Source: Saprospiraceae bacterium (GTDB lineage: Bacteria; Bacteroidota; Bacteroidia; Chitinophagales; Saprospiraceae). Taken from it: a stretch of 64,000 nucleotides of DNA. Each line of letters begins with the position of its first letter. The stretch's first letter is position 1. The stretch is taken from NCBI GenBank assembly GCA_020631355.1, contig JAHDHL010000006.1, positions 62,001 through 126,000 of the forward strand, in the 5' to 3' direction. A program made the translations under genes and the position numbers. Of this stretch, positions 63,403-64,000 are shown in pieces. The notes under the pieces are model-generated. The model had not been told where the DNA came from and searched no databases. It worked only from the letters and a program-made list of their open reading frames with translations.

Positions 63403-64000
63403 ATGACCAAAAGAGAATGGATCAATATCATTAAGTATGAATTAGAAAATAACAAGTTCCCTCTTGCCATCAACAAGTGCAAATCATTAGTTTTCGATGA
63501 CCCAAGTGAAGAAAACAATCTCGCCAATATCCATAGAAGATGGAAAGAAAACGAGCAACAAATCAGTAATCGTGTTATCCGTGATGAGACCTATCAGCTA
63601 GAAAAGAATAGACTCCACTTGGATTTGATGCGATTCTTGGATTCTTGGTCAACGGATGAAAGTGTTACGTTCCAACACATGGAAAATGGGATACAAAAAT
63701 CCAAGACAATTATAGGTCTTCCCAAATTCCTCACCAACCAACCATTCGTACCAGATGTATTCGAGGGTCGGGAGGAGGATGTCAAGGCCATCCATGAGCA
63801 TTTATTCCAAGGTGAGAATATATTACTTATCGTCAATGGTGAGGGAGGTATCGGTAAGACAACACTGGCGGCCAAATATTTCCATGAATACAAGGATGAG
63901 TACCATCACTTGGCTTGGCTCTTTGCAGAAAGAGGTATTCTGAATGCCATTCTTTTATTGAATATTGAATTAAAAATCAATTTCACTCCTAATATACCTG
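63403..64000 (+). CDS. STAND/NB-ARC-type P-loop ATPase with effector-associated-like N-terminus (partial)
   Basis: The first 199 residues of a gene that runs off the right edge. Residues 1-85 are helical (KFPLAINKCKSLVFDDPSEE..., NRLHLDLMRFLDSW) and resemble the EAD11-type effector-associated domain (L.xG.xxxAL...NR(I/L)xxxLLxxL pattern). Residues ~110-130 (FVPDVFEGREEDVKAIHEHLF) are the NB-ARC/AAA entry with the conserved F.GRE. The P-loop GEGGIGKTT is at 146-154, followed by the strand and basic/aromatic positions of an NB-ARC domain (YHHLAWLF). The ATG at 63403 is preceded by GAGG. STAND ATPases with EADs recruit effector enzymes in defence or signalling (established for the class). The effector and repeat parts are beyond the window. 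Confidence 0.85.
   Translation, partial: MTKREWINIIKYELENNKFPLAINKCKSLVFDDPSEENNLANIHRRWKENEQQISNRVIRDETYQLEKNRLHLDLMRFLDSWSTDESVTFQHMENGIQKSKTIIGLPKFLTNQPFVPDVFEGREEDVKAIHEHLFQGENILLIVNGEGGIGKTTLAAKYFHEYKDEYHHLAWLFAERGILNAILLLNIELKINFTPNIP

Overview
The window is a bacterial chromosome segment of about 41-42% GC. Gene content points to the phylum Bacteroidota, most likely a marine, free-living member of the Saprospiria. The evidence is type IX secretion (T9SS) C-terminal sorting domains, SprB-like and 51-residue 'GCDSTV' surface repeats, an alternative complex III / cytochrome oxidase super-cluster, TATCTTTG-type -7 promoter boxes (Bacteroidota consensus TAnnTTTG), many lipoproteins and weak Shine-Dalgarno sequences. 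No rRNA, tRNA, CRISPR array, prophage or complete insertion sequence was recognised.

Layout. 1-4.3 kb (minus): the first codons of an exported protein, an outer-membrane-type protein, an unknown 305-residue protein and mutS2. 4.7-8.7 kb (plus): a giant T9SS-secreted adhesin-like protein with 14 consecutive 51-residue repeats. 8.8-26.6 kb (minus): the respiratory block. It runs actA-B-C-D-E-F (quinol:cytochrome c oxidoreductase, alternative complex III), then ctaC, ctaD, ctaB, two subunit III genes and subunit IV. A hairpin terminator and a new promoter follow, and then a second short unit with a degenerate SCO-like protein, a DUF420 protein and a small CxxC membrane protein. Together these encode quinol oxidation, electron transfer to cytochrome c and O2 reduction, plus assembly factors.

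27.2-42.3 kb: a PAS-type sensor kinase, a 1.9k-residue alpha-2-macroglobulin-like protein, an rRNA methyltransferase, a lipoprotein, and a divergently transcribed PhoB/OmpR-type response regulator with its HAMP kinase, a membrane protein and another kinase. The lipoprotein/regulator divergent region holds 11-bp-phased direct repeats that look like the regulator's own operators. 42.5-52.4 kb (plus): mostly single accessory genes (alpha/beta hydrolase, exported deiminase, unknown lipoprotein, AraC regulator, SDR reductase, bestrophin) ending in a modABC molybdate transporter. A 163-bp MITE-like palindrome lies at 43.4 kb. 52.5-63.2 kb: an M6-like metalloprotease, a GH16 glucanase with T9SS signal, an ATP-grasp protein, an ankyrin protein, a GH3 glucosidase, an AlkA-type glycosylase, a GxDLY/SGNH esterase and small exported proteins. 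The right edge (63.4 kb onward) enters a STAND/NB-ARC-type P-loop ATPase with an effector-associated-like N-terminus, a candidate defence or signalling gene cut by the window end.

Most notable: the ActE-OmpA fusion and the His-rich ActF loop in the respiratory cluster, the SCO homologue with no cysteine, the phased operators of the two-component system, the symmetrical MITE, and the truncated STAND ATPase.
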